A DNA stretch of 43,970 nt from Phycisphaerales bacterium UBA1845 (GCA_002338715.1 DDIR01000026.1:1-43970); one strand, 5' to 3'; shown: positions 17,843 to 25,761, counted from the stretch's first letter. The notes: generated by a model not told the origin, from the letters alone. Translations and numbers: made by a program.

Positions 17843-18235
17843 ATGTCACGATTACCGGGCGTCTCTTGGCTTCTGCTGTGCGCAATCCCGGTTATGTGCG
17901 GATGTTCTCTGAACGATCCCAATCGGATCGATCAGATGCGCTATCAAATGGCGCATTTGCATGCGGCCCGAGTTTTGGAAGCGGCAGGGTCCAGCCTGCG
18001 ACCTTGTCGCCCGGATTATGACCTTGAGATGTTCTGGCGAAAGCACTACGACGAGGAGGCGAAAGTTCTCCACGTGTATCAGCTCTACGATTTTCTGAAG
18101 GCATCGTCAGAGCCCGGTCCGGATCGCTTTGTCATCGCGTACGACAATGTGACTCGGCAGACGTACCTTCGAAACGATCTTCGTTCAAACGAGAATCTTG
18201 ATTCGCTGGCTAAGCCTGAGCGGACGACCCAATAG
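17843..18235 (+). CDS. Small lipoprotein of unknown function
   Basis: A 130-residue protein beginning MSRLPGVSWLLLCAIPVMCG. A basic start, a hydrophobic stretch and the lipobox-like CGC near residue 22 predict a lipid-anchored protein. The mature part is helical and charged with no known domain. ATG at 17843 was preferred over the GTG at 17834 because AGGGTG then falls at a usable distance. It lies between copies 1 and 2 of the GTCGGGTC palindrome family. Confidence 0.65.
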   Translation: MSRLPGVSWLLLCAIPVMCGCSLNDPNRIDQMRYQMAHLHAARVLEAAGSSLRPCRPDYDLEMFWRKHYDEEAKVLHVYQLYDFLKASSEPGPDRFVIAYDNVTRQTYLRNDLRSNENLDSLAKPERTTQ

Positions 18236-18246
18236 ACTCTTTAGTC

Positions 18247-18296
18247 CGGTCACCGACCGACCGGGATTTTCCCCGCCAATGTCGGGTCGATGACCG
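18247..18296. repeat. GTCGGGTC palindrome, degenerate copy 2
   Basis: GGTCACCGACCGACCGGG on the left and GTCGGGTCGATGACCGAG on the right are a diverged inverted pair of the same family, between the lipoprotein gene and the broken Imm35 gene. Confidence 0.55.
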
Positions 18297-18336
18297 AGTC
18301 AAACGCTTGTCGGCTGGATTGCGAGAGTTGTCGTGG

Positions 18337-18663
18337 ATGGACGACCCTAAAGTGTTGACCAAGCAGGAGGCAGAAGCAATCGTCCGCGCTCACCTTGAGC
18401 GTATTTCTAAAAGCGGCCCGCGGGGAGTCGAAGTCGAGATCGTTTCGGATGCGACGATCGAACGCCCGTTTGGGTGGGTTTTCTTCTACAATTCGGTCGA
18501 GTTCCTGTGAACAGGAAAACTGAGCTCAATGCTTGCGGGAAACGCTCCAATAATAATCAACAAGCAGGACGGGGTGTTGTGCGACACCGGGACCGCATAT
18601 CCAGTCGAACACTACATTAAGAACTACGAGGAATACGGGACACCTCATTCTCCCTCGGATTAG
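18337..18663 (+). pseudogene. Imm35-type immunity gene interrupted by one in-frame TGA
   Basis: Read through, the frame codes for 108 amino-acid or stop positions and looks like a complete Imm35 (YrhB-like) immunity protein: VLTKQEAEAIVRAHLE, then RPFGWVFFYNSVEFL, a TGA at 18508-18510, and in the same frame TGKLSSMLAGNAPIIINKQD, TGTAYPVEHYIKNY and TAG. The conserved family block FFYNS...L.GNAPI spans the stop. No other lesion was seen, so the mutation looks recent or the TGA is misread. The ATG at 18337 is the better start; TTG at 18307 would add ten residues. Imm35 proteins neutralise polymorphic toxins, but no toxin gene is adjacent. A strong terminator-like palindrome follows at 18678. Confidence 0.8.
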
Positions 18664-18677
18664 ACGCATTTAGACGA

Positions 18678-18719
18678 GTGGTAAGTCGGGTCATCGACCC
18701 GACTTACCACCGATTTTTT
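18678..18719 (+). terminator. GTCGGGTC palindrome, copy 3, forming an intrinsic terminator
   Basis: A perfect 15-base stem (GTGGTAAGTCGGGTC with its complement) and a three-base ATC loop at 18678-18710 are followed by CGATTTTTTG. It would end transcripts of the Imm35-type gene on the plus strand. The core is shared with the repeats at 17790 and 18247. Confidence 0.75.
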
Positions 18720-18727
18720 GGGCGCAC

Positions 18728-18756
18728 AAAAAACACTGGGTGGCTGGCACCCAGTG
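18728..18756 (-). terminator. Intrinsic terminator of the ABM-domain gene
   Basis: CACTGGGTG-gctgg-CACCCAGTG at 18734-18756 forms a nine-base stem. On the minus strand it is followed directly by six T (A run at 18728-18733). It lies 36 bases after the ABM gene and back-to-back with the plus-strand terminator. Confidence 0.8.
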
Positions 18757-18792
18757 GCACACTTCTTGTTTGATTGTCTTGCAACCTGAGGC

Positions 18793-19125
18793 TTAGTGCG
18801 CGACGGGGCAACCGCCTACTGCTGGCTTGGCTGGTTGGACGTCGTCGCCGTAGTAGTTGTGCGACGGGCGGCCGGCTAGCACTTCTTCCTTGCCCCAGTT
18901 GGCGACGTTGCGGAACTGATCCGAGGCGATGAACGCGTCGAATGCCTTGCGGTCGGACCATTCGGACATGATCAGGTAGCAGTTGCCGTCGTCGACGTTC
19001 GTGAACAGATGCGTCTTCACGTGGCCGTCGATCTTCTCCATGATGCCGATGACTTTCTTGAAGACGCTTTCAAACAATTCGCCCTTGCCTTCGAGCACCT
19101 GATAATTCATGCCTACGGTTACCAT
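18793..19125 (-). CDS. Antibiotic-biosynthesis-monooxygenase (ABM) fold protein
   Basis: A 110-residue protein of the dimeric ferredoxin-like ABM superfamily: MVTVGMNYQVLEGKGELFES, then GHVKTHLFTNVDDGNCYLIM, SEWSDRKAFDAFIASDQFRN and WGKEEVLAGRPSHNYYGDD. The superfamily includes heme-degrading monooxygenases and quinone monooxygenases; which reaction applies is not visible. The C-terminal extension ends GGCPVAH, with a Cys and a His that could bind metal or heme. ATG at 19125 begins the fold directly; the longer start at 19176 adds a basic stretch unlike the family. Confidence 0.82.
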   Translation of the reverse strand: MVTVGMNYQVLEGKGELFESVFKKVIGIMEKIDGHVKTHLFTNVDDGNCYLIMSEWSDRKAFDAFIASDQFRNVANWGKEEVLAGRPSHNYYGDDVQPAKPAVGGCPVAH

Positions 19126-19368
19126 TGCGTTCCTCGCTTTTCTCGTTGCGGCTTTTCGTTTTGTTCCACGTGACACCCGACCCGTGATATGCTAAGTCGG
19201 CACGATTGCACTTGCTTGAAATCATGTTATCGGATTTTCGGCGAGTTGACCAAGAGTCGCGGCTGACGCGGCTCGAATCCGTCATGCGAGGCTGAACAAC
19301 GCCGCGAACCGGGCATTTCGCCGGAGCGGCTGACGTTTGCGACATCGTCAGAAAGGTGAACGACTTCG

Positions 19369-21159
19369 ATGATCACGCGACATATGCGACGAACCGCGGG
19401 GGTGGCGGCTGCGCTGCTCGTTATCCTCTTGGGGTTGGCCGTCGTCCCTGCGCCGGCCCAAGAGAGCCCGACAGGTCAGGAAAACCCGCCCGCTCAAGAC
19501 ACTCCGCCGACCCAGGATGGCGAAGGTGCGTTTCCGAAAAATCTCCCGCCGACCATGATCATCGTCAACGGTCAGGTCTGGACGGGAATCCCCAACGCGC
19601 CCGAACAGGAAGCGATCGCGATCACCAAGAACAGAATCACAGCCGTCGGCACGTCACAGGAGATCGCGGCGCTCGCAAACAATCTGACGCGCGTCATCGA
19701 TGCCGGCGGGCGGCGCGTCATACCGGGTATCACCGACAGCCACACGCACATCATCGGAACCGGTTTGCAGCTTCAGCGCATCTATGTGCGCAACGCGCGC
19801 AACCGGCAGGAGTTCGTCGAACTCATCACGGCGGCAGTGACCAAGCTTTCGCCGGGTCAATGGCTGCTCGGCGGGCGCTACAGCGTCGACAGTTGGGAAG
19901 ACCCATCGCCACCGTGCAAGGAATGGATCGATCCGGTGACGCAGGGCGTGCCGGTTTTTCTAAGTCGCATGGATGGCCATCAGGGTTTGGCGAATTCGAT
20001 GGCGTTGAAGTTTGCGGGCATCGACCGCAACGGGCCGCCTGATCCGCCCGGCGGTGAGATCGTGCGCAACCCCGACACCAACGAACCCACGGGCGTGCTG
20101 AAAGATGCGGCGATGGAGCTGGTGCAAAAGCGCATCCCGGTGGAGGACAAGAACGCGCGTCTGTGGGCGCTGCAACTGGCGATGCAATCGATGAACGCGT
20201 GGGGGATCACCAGTGTTCACGACATGAGTGACCCGGACGACCTTCCGATTTTTATGACCGCCCACCAGAAAGATGCGCTCTCTGTTCGCATTCGCAGTTA
20301 CGTTCAAACGATGGATTTCAAGAATATGCTGCCGACAATGCAGGCCATCATTCCGATGACCGACGATCGTTTTCGCATCGCGGGTTTCAAGGCATATATG
20401 GATGGTTCGCTCGGCAGCCGTACGGCTTGGATGAAACGCCCGTACACCGATGCCGAACCGGGTGCGAAGAATCCGCGTGGTCTGCGCTCTGCTCATGCCA
20501 GCGATCTTGAGGCGTTTGCGGCTGACATCCGCTGGGCGCACGATCGCAATCTTCAGATGGCCGTCCATGCCATCGGCGACCAGGCCAACCACGAAATCCT
20601 CGACATATACGAGTCGCTACCGTCAGCCGGCGAGCGGCGACATCGCATCGAACACTGTCAGCATTTGTTGCCGGAAGACATCAAACGTTTCGCGGACATC
20701 GGTGTGATCGCGTCGATGCAGCCGTACCACAAAGCCGACGACGGTCGCTATGCCGAAACGGCGATCGGTCCGACGCGGGCGCAGACGTCGTATGCGTTTA
20801 AGGACTTGATCCAAAGCGGGGCTGTGGTGTGTTTCGGAAGCGACACGCCGGTGGTGCCAGCCAACCCGTTCGCGGCGATCATGACCGCGCGACGCGGCGA
20901 GACGCTGGACGGTGACGTCTGGATTCCCGAGCAGCGCATTTCGCTGGAGCAGGCGCTCTTTTGCTACACGGTCTCGCCGACGTACGCCGCATTCATGGAA
21001 GACCGACTCGGGACGATTCAGGTCGGAAAGCTCGCAGACATCGCCATTCTAAACACCGATATCCTAAACGCATCAGCCGACCAGGTCCCACAAACCGAAA
21101 GCGTCATGACCATCATGGACGGAAAAATCGTCTGGCAGTCACCGCAATCCACACCGTAA
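19369..21159 (+). CDS. Exported amidohydrolase (YtcJ/amidohydrolase_3 type)
   Basis: A 596-residue metal-dependent hydrolase. A signal peptide (about residues 1-30, ending APAPAQ) and a Pro/Gln-rich linker lead to the TIM-barrel enzyme. Metal-site motifs are in order: ITDSHTHIIG (His125, His127), GFKAYMDGSLGSRTA, MAVHAIGDQA, HRIEHCQHL and CFGSDTPVV. The C-terminal LGTIQVGKLADIAILNTD is the usual small beta-sandwich return. The family (AepA/YtcJ-like) has few known substrates, so the reaction is unknown beyond hydrolysis of C-N bonds. An exported copy points to a periplasmic substrate. The length is typical. It stands alone. Confidence 0.9.
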   Translation: MITRHMRRTAGVAAALLVILLGLAVVPAPAQESPTGQENPPAQDTPPTQDGEGAFPKNLPPTMIIVNGQVWTGIPNAPEQEAIAITKNRITAVGTSQEIAALANNLTRVIDAGGRRVIPGITDSHTHIIGTGLQLQRIYVRNARNRQEFVELITAAVTKLSPGQWLLGGRYSVDSWEDPSPPCKEWIDPVTQGVPVFLSRMDGHQGLANSMALKFAGIDRNGPPDPPGGEIVRNPDTNEPTGVLKDAAMELVQKRIPVEDKNARLWALQLAMQSMNAWGITSVHDMSDPDDLPIFMTAHQKDALSVRIRSYVQTMDFKNMLPTMQAIIPMTDDRFRIAGFKAYMDGSLGSRTAWMKRPYTDAEPGAKNPRGLRSAHASDLEAFAADIRWAHDRNLQMAVHAIGDQANHEILDIYESLPSAGERRHRIEHCQHLLPEDIKRFADIGVIASMQPYHKADDGRYAETAIGPTRAQTSYAFKDLIQSGAVVCFGSDTPVVPANPFAAIMTARRGETLDGDVWIPEQRISLEQALFCYTVSPTYAAFMEDRLGTIQVGKLADIAILNTDILNASADQVPQTESVMTIMDGKIVWQSPQSTP

Positions 21160-21189
21160 CCCGAGGAATTCAGCGAAATGGGTACGCGA

Positions 21190-21370
21190 CGAGTAGTCAG
21201 TAGCCGTCCGAACTTGTCGGCGCGTATGTGGTGTCGCCACATCAGTCGCGAAAAAAGTCCGCATGCTATTCAACAACGATCACCCCAACGCCTACGCGAG
21301 CAAGCAAAAAGCCAAGAAACACACCAGCCGGTCCGCCGCCAAGAACCAGGCATGTGGTTTGGTTGGTCAT
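21190..21370 (-). pseudogene. Decayed 5' end of a FAD-dependent monooxygenase
   Basis: On the minus strand from ATG at 21370 the frame reads MTNQTTCLVLGGGPAGVFLG, then FLLARVGVGVIVVE: a textbook FAD-binding beta-alpha-beta fold (GGGPAG...LLAR.GV.V.V.E) of the UbiH/PHBH hydroxylase type. It then hits TAG at 21266, continues in frame as HADFFRD, hits TGA, and goes on as CGDTTYAPTS. Intact relatives have EKHADFLRDFRGDTVHPST here, so two codons became stops and the rest has decayed or been lost. The start has AGAAG upstream. Nothing resembling the remaining ~350 residues follows; the amidohydrolase gene begins instead. The left boundary is approximate. Confidence 0.8.
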
Positions 21371-21541
21371 CTTCTGTTCGTCTGTCCGATTTCACCAACG
21401 ATCAAACTAAGAAATAGAAGACTGCCCCGCACTACCGTCGCTGCAAAAAGGCCTCTGAGGGAACCGGCCGCAGAATTTGAATAGGATTTGCTTCAAGACC
21501 CGGTATCTTAGTGTTGTCTATATTCGCATGGCCGCTCCTTG

Positions 21542-21889
21542 ATGCTTAGAGACTTTACTGAAAGCATGCTAGCGATAATGCCTTATTTTAAGAGAATGAA
21601 CCGACTGAAGGATTTGATAGCAGAATGGTGGCCTGTATTTGGTCCGATCCCAGTGTCTTTGGCTTTAATCGTCTGCATAGACTACGGAATCAAAACGGTT
21701 AGAGATGCATTCGAGATCGACTTCGTTGCAGATGAAGTCAGTTATCTGGTAGCGATCTGTTTGAGTCTTCCTGTCACATGTGTTTTGTTCTATCCAGAAC
21801 GGTTCCGCAGATCAAAGCGTGGTGTTCTTGAGGAATCCAAAACAGCGGAAAATGAAAGTTCATGTAAATCGCCCCAAGATCGACCATGA
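21542..21889 (+). CDS. Small membrane protein of unknown function
   Basis: A 115-residue protein. Two hydrophobic helices lie at about residues 33-53 (FGPIPVSLALIVCIDYGI) and 67-87 (VSYLVAICLSLPVTCVLFYP), with a basic and polar C-terminus. It has no recognised domain and a weak ribosome site; an ATG eleven codons on is an alternative start. The DNA is clearly more AT-rich than the surrounding genes, which, with the adjacent dead oxidoreductase and REP block, suggests acquired DNA. Confidence 0.5.
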   Translation: MLRDFTESMLAIMPYFKRMNRLKDLIAEWWPVFGPIPVSLALIVCIDYGIKTVRDAFEIDFVADEVSYLVAICLSLPVTCVLFYPERFRRSKRGVLEESKTAENESSCKSPQDRP

Positions 21890-21902
21890 AATTAGATTGC
21901 GT

Positions 21903-22038
21903 GGTCGGGTGGCCCATCTCCTCTGGAGGTGGGGGAGCCGTTGATTATCGCTGCGCACTTATCATCAAACAGCTGGTGACTGCGAGTGGTTTCGGAGACA
22001 TCCGTTTGGTGCTTTGGCAACCGTTGTTGGCCTATCAT
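21903..22038 (+). repeat. 136-bp duplicated block with REP, copy 1
   Basis: It begins with a REP of the RAYT family (CCCATCTCCTCTGGAGGTGG, then GGGAGCCGTTGATTATC) and continues through about 90 bases to CCTATCAT. By eye it differs from the block at 22865-23000 at two positions only. In this copy the inverted REP that should follow is absent or decayed. Confidence 0.88.
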
Positions 22039-22043
22039 CTATC

Positions 22044-22376
22044 TCAGATCTTCACATGCTCGCGGACACTGAATCCACCGCACCGAACATCCAAGCCAGC
22101 CGTCCGATCCTTCACAATAAACGAAAGATATTCTGTACCGGGAACCTCCACGATTTCAACTTCAACGTTGCAATTGTTCCAGTAAATCGGGCCAGTGATC
22201 CACGTAGGGTCGACGCAAGATAAGACAAGGTTTTCGCGGGTTGGGTTTTCGCGGTAGAGGACAACGAACAGTGTTCTGTGCGATCGTTGCATTGACCAGA
22301 GTTCAGCATTCGCACCGTTCCATCTCGAAAGGAACGTCTTCGTAGATTTCGCGAGTTTGGTGTAATAGTCATCCAT
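22044..22376 (-). CDS. Hypothetical protein in a REP-bracketed cassette
   Basis: A 110-residue protein starting MDDYYTKLAKSTKTFLSRW. It is predicted alpha/beta, with the strand-like runs TLFVVLYRE, LVLSCVDP and VEVEIVEVPGTEYLSFIVKD. No family recognised. It lies 31 bases after the zinc-ribbon gene on the same strand, so the two are likely an operon. Both lie between two nearly identical 136-bp blocks. It ends five bases from the first block. A TTG start at 22424 is possible but would overlap the upstream gene. Confidence 0.55.
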   Translation of the reverse strand: MDDYYTKLAKSTKTFLSRWNGANAELWSMQRSHRTLFVVLYRENPTRENLVLSCVDPTWITGPIYWNNCNVEVEIVEVPGTEYLSFIVKDRTAGLDVRCGGFSVREHVKI

Positions 22377-22407
22377 GATTGTGATCTTTGCAGAGTCGTA
22401 CAGCCTG

Positions 22408-22839
22408 CTATTTAGCCGCGTCAATCGGCTCGCCGCATTCGGGACACCATCCAGACTCGTTCGCTGTCAGGTCGTATTGGCAAACGACACATGCGTTGGC
22501 ATGCCTCCGATCAGGCCAATAGAGTAGCGCCGTGCACGTGCCGGCTAGCCCGAGTAGCATCCAAAGCGGTATCCCGACGATGGGCCAGCTGGGGGAACGG
22601 TGCCCCCAGATTGGCAACCATAAGGTTCGTGAACCTCGCCCCGTGTGACAACCAACCGCACCGACTTCATTTCTCGAGTGAAGCCAACACAATTGACCTT
22701 GCTCCAGCATGATAACCCAGTGTCCTCCGCAGAACGAAACGGTTCGTTGAGCATTGAGAATCCAAGCTGAAATTAGCAACAGGCATGCAGCCAATCCAAC
22801 GTGCTTCAGCCAACTATGTTTGCGTATTCTCGCGTACAT
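22408..22839 (-). CDS. Membrane protein with C-terminal zinc ribbon
   Basis: A 143-residue protein. A first membrane helix lies at residues ~14-31 (HVGLAACLLLISAWIL), a variable extracytoplasmic part contains three Cys and many Trp, a second helix is near residues 92-110 (PLWMLLGLAGTCTALLYW), and a terminal zinc ribbon reads CVVCQYDLTANESGWCPECG. The C.YDLTANESG.CPECG ribbon is a planctomycete hallmark, here at the C-terminus instead of the N-terminus. ATG at 22839 was chosen; an earlier in-frame start would lie inside the REP block. It is paired with the gene at 22044. Confidence 0.65.
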   Translation of the reverse strand: MYARIRKHSWLKHVGLAACLLLISAWILNAQRTVSFCGGHWVIMLEQGQLCWLHSRNEVGAVGCHTGRGSRTLWLPIWGHRSPSWPIVGIPLWMLLGLAGTCTALLYWPDRRHANACVVCQYDLTANESGWCPECGEPIDAAK

Positions 22840-22864
22840 TCTTGTTGTTCGTTCAATGATACGA

Positions 22865-23036
22865 GGTCGGGTAGCCCATCTCCTCTGGAGGTGGGGGAGC
22901 CGTTGATTATTGCTGCGCACTTATCATCAAACAGCTGGTGACTGCGAGTGGTTTCGGAGACATCCGTTTGGTGCTTTGGCAACCGTTGTTGGCCTATCAT
23001 CGATCCCCCACGTTCAAAGAACATGGGCCACCCTTT
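22865..23036. repeat. 136-bp block copy 2 with head-to-head REP pair
   Basis: 22865-23000 repeats 21903-22038 almost exactly. It is followed at 23002-23036 by an inverted REP (minus-strand reading GGGTGGCCCATGTTC-TTTGAACGTGGGGGATC, in two parts). The left REP and the inverted REP form a complete BIME with about 91 bases between. It ends just before the stop codon of the repeat lipoprotein. Confidence 0.88.
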
Positions 23037-23039
23037 CGG

Positions 23040-24104
23040 CTAGGGAATCAGCTTCGTTGCTTCATCCGTCGTTGTTCGCATCAATGCGACTCCGGTATAC
23101 GGCAATTCGGAAGAGCGGCCTCCTACTGCGTAGGTTTTGTTTTCGCCGTCGTGCCATACGGCGTGGATGGTTTGGACGGTTGTGGTGGTTTCGGTTTTGA
23201 ATTCGTCAGTGGTGAAGTTGTAGACGGCGGCTGATCCGATTAGGCCGCCGACGAGGTATTGGTCAGCGTTGATGGGGAAGACGCCGTTTAGGCCCGGGAG
23301 CGGGGCGGCGGAGCGGCTGGTCCACTTCGTTCCGTCGTAGGTTGCGATCGTTGCGTTGGAGCGGCCGCCTACGGCTACGATCTGGTCGGGACCGGTGCCC
23401 CACAGCGACACGAGGTCGTCGGCAGTTCCCGCATCGATCTGCTGCCAGTCGCTGCCGTCGTATTCGAGGATGACGCCGGTTTGTCCGACCGCGAAAATGT
23501 GATCGCTCGATGTGCCCCAGATTTTCAGGAGTGCGGTCGAGTTGCGATCGAGCGGTGGGACCGTTTGCTGCGACCAGGATTGGCCATCATAGTGGAGGAG
23601 AATCGGCGGGCCTGTGTCGATCTCACCGCCGACGGCCCATATGTCATCGGGCGCTGCGCCCCAGACGCCCCAAAGATCGTCTTCGATGTTCGTCGACATT
23701 TGCGACCACGATGAGCCGTCATAGTGAAGGGCTGTCCCCTGCTCGCCGACGGTGTAGACGTCGTCGGGGCCAAATCCAAACGCCCAGATGAGAATCGGCG
23801 TCTCGGGCGTGTCCATCGTTTCCCAGGTTGTGCCGTCGTAGTGGAAGATGACCGATTGCTCAGGTTGGCCGCCCACGACGAAAACGTCATCTGGTCCCGA
23901 ACCCCACACGCCCGAAAGAAATCCTTCGCCCGACGTCGGAAACGCTTCGCGCCATTCGGGCGCAGTCGGCGTGTCCGGTCCGTTATCCGAACCGCCATCG
24001 TCGGGCGTCATCGGTGTACAGCCACATGCCGCAATCAGCATGAGCGCGTAAGCAGTGGTGCGAAGGTAGCGAATGGTTTCGTTTTGAATCATGGCTCGAA
24101 TCAC
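23040..24104 (-). CDS. Propeller-like repeat lipoprotein, coupled to a DHOR gene
   Basis: A 354-residue protein. The signal and lipobox end LMLIAACGC, predicting a lipoprotein. The mature part has about six to seven copies of a ~45-residue unit: VWGSGPDDVFVVG...IFHYDGTTWETM, FGFGPDDVYTVGEQGTALHY and so on. This WG..PDDV..VG....I.HYDG..W repeat is common in myxobacterial and planctomycete surface proteins and is likely a beta-propeller. The GTG start at 24104 overlaps the TGA of the upstream DHOR gene (GTGA) and has GGAG five bases before it, so translation is coupled. It may bind a partner or ligand for the heme protein; the role is inferred only from context. Confidence 0.8.
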   Translation of the reverse strand: MIRAMIQNETIRYLRTTAYALMLIAACGCTPMTPDDGGSDNGPDTPTAPEWREAFPTSGEGFLSGVWGSGPDDVFVVGGQPEQSVIFHYDGTTWETMDTPETPILIWAFGFGPDDVYTVGEQGTALHYDGSSWSQMSTNIEDDLWGVWGAAPDDIWAVGGEIDTGPPILLHYDGQSWSQQTVPPLDRNSTALLKIWGTSSDHIFAVGQTGVILEYDGSDWQQIDAGTADDLVSLWGTGPDQIVAVGGRSNATIATYDGTKWTSRSAAPLPGLNGVFPINADQYLVGGLIGSAAVYNFTTDEFKTETTTTVQTIHAVWHDGENKTYAVGGRSSELPYTGVALMRTTTDEATKLIP

Positions 24105-25399
24105 AGCGACTCCAGGAAACGGATCAGGTCGGATCGTTCTTCTTCGGTGAGGGTGATGTAATTGTCGCGTGCGTCCTGGGCTTCACCAGCGTGTTCGCGG
24201 ATGGCGTTGTCGATGGTGGTCGCTCTGCCGTCATGCAAATAGGGGGCGGATTCGGTCAAACCCCAAAGAGGGGCTGTGCGAAATTCGGTTCCGGAGGCGG
24301 CGCTTTGGAAGACGGCATCGGACAGGTCTTCGCCCATGTTGTGGATCAAGAGGTCGGTGTACGGGTGAATCATTTCGCCGGTGTCGAGCGGCAGGCTGGG
24401 CACGTGGCAGTCGGCGCAACCGATGGAAGCGAACAATTCGTCACCGCGCTGAACGGCCAGGTCGATGGTTCCGCGAATCGGTGCAGCGAGCAACTGTTGA
24501 AACGTGATCAGGTTGGCGAGGTCGACTTCGTTGATTTCCGGATCGGGGATGCTGTCGTCATTGCCTCCGGAACCGTTGCCTCCGCTTGGTGGTGCGACTT
24601 GCGCGAGGTATTCAGGGCGCTGCGATTTCGCGCGGACGACCTTGGCCAACGGTTCGCTGGTGATGCCCATCTGGTTAACGAGCATGCCGCGGGTGATGGA
24701 TTCGAGAGTAGCCGCTTGCGCTTTGAGTCCGAATCGTCCGATGCGATCGCCGTCGATGTTGGGACGTCCGGAGATGCCGTCGTTGTCCTCGTCGGTCGGG
24801 TCCTGCATCGAAAGAATGGTTTCATCGGTGACGCGTTCGAACAACCCCACACCGAAAAGCGGCGGCGCGTCGTGATCGACAATCATCGGAACGCCGACGC
24901 TGATCACGCGCACGAATGCATTCTCACCGGAGCCGCCAGCCGTCGGTGATCCGTGACATCCAACGCAACTGGTGCCGAGATGATTCGGGCCGACGCCATC
25001 CATCGGAAGAAACATGCTTGAGAAAACATTCTTGCCGAGTTCGAACGCATCGATTTGATCGCCGGATAGATTGGGAGTTGACTCACCCAACTCAGCGCCG
25101 AAGGGATTGTCGGGCGGGTCGATCGAACTGACGTTGGCGTCGAGCGGTTCCGGGTCGTCTTCGTCGAGTACGCCATCGTCGTCGTCATCGGTGTCGGCTT
25201 GATTGCCTTCGCCATCGTTATCGGTGTCGACGGATTCGTTGGGATCGTCGGGGAATGCGTCTTGCGAATCGACGACGCCATCATTGTCGGTATCGGTCTC
25301 GACGACAGGAGGGGCCGTGCATCCCACGACGCAGAGGGCGATGATCAGTGCAAGAACGCGGGTGCTGATGCCGAAATAGATGGCAAGTGCTTGTTTCAT
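24101..25399 (-). CDS. Di-heme oxidoreductase (DHOR) lipoprotein
   Basis: A 432-residue protein of the di-haem oxidoreductase, putative peroxidase family. The lipobox is CVVGC (about residue 27). Residues ~35-90 hold acidic thrombospondin type-3-like calcium repeats (DTDNDGVVDSQDAFPDDPNE and DTDNDGEGNQADTDDDDDGV). The heme motifs are CVGCH (145-149) and CADCH (328-332). DEDNDGISGRPN, IGRFGLKAQ, EFRTAPLWGL and PYLHDGRA are family hallmarks. ATG at 25399 starts the signal peptide; the longer upstream start does not fit one. It overlaps the repeat lipoprotein gene by four bases and is divergent from the tetra-heme gene. The substrate is unknown. Confidence 0.92.
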   Translation of the reverse strand: MKQALAIYFGISTRVLALIIALCVVGCTAPPVVETDTDNDGVVDSQDAFPDDPNESVDTDNDGEGNQADTDDDDDGVLDEDDPEPLDANVSSIDPPDNPFGAELGESTPNLSGDQIDAFELGKNVFSSMFLPMDGVGPNHLGTSCVGCHGSPTAGGSGENAFVRVISVGVPMIVDHDAPPLFGVGLFERVTDETILSMQDPTDEDNDGISGRPNIDGDRIGRFGLKAQAATLESITRGMLVNQMGITSEPLAKVVRAKSQRPEYLAQVAPPSGGNGSGGNDDSIPDPEINEVDLANLITFQQLLAAPIRGTIDLAVQRGDELFASIGCADCHVPSLPLDTGEMIHPYTDLLIHNMGEDLSDAVFQSAASGTEFRTAPLWGLTESAPYLHDGRATTIDNAIREHAGEAQDARDNYITLTEEERSDLIRFLESL

Positions 25400-25761
25400 G
25401 TTGGTCTGGCTCCTTCGGAATAATCCTAAAGCAAGGCAGGTGCCGGGCAACAGAGGGTGGCCCAAAGCCCCGCGTTACAATAGCAGGATGCGCATAGGAT
25501 AACCGCAATGGGGGTGATCCTGCGAGTGTATAGGGCAATTGTCCTGAGGCGCTGACAAGACGCTTGTCATTTTGTACAATCGATCGTGCTATACACTACA
25601 GGGGCATCCGCTTAAGCACAGCACGCGTTCAAGCAAAGCACGCGCTCAAGCAGAGTTACGATGGTCGGTTCGATCACGCTTGAAGGTTTGATCACGCCGG
25701 TGCCGTATTTCAGCCGACATCCAGATTCTATCTCGCAATCGGTTTTATTGGAGCGACAGAC
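25400..25761. other. Divergent promoter region of the heme-lipoprotein locus
   Basis: This region is 362 bases long. TTGTCA (25564) and the extended -10-like TGCTATACA (25587-25595) are near promoter consensus, but 20 bases apart. Just downstream is a 17-base direct repeat, about two and a half units of the type CAAGCAAAGCACGCG (25612-25655), which could be an operator. GCAGGAT (25483) and ATCCTGC (25519) form an inverted repeat. No gene seen. Confidence 0.35.

Noticed and set aside
18307..18510. A complete 67-residue gene ending at the TGA
   Set aside because: The frame continues after the stop with the rest of the Imm35 family sequence, so the short product is half of a broken gene.
18508..18510. 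TGA as selenocysteine
   Set aside because: The family does not have Cys at this point, no SECIS-like hairpin stands out just downstream, and other genes in the window use TGA as stop.
21903..23036. CRISPR array
   Set aside because: Only two large repeats, not evenly spaced short units, and no cas genes.
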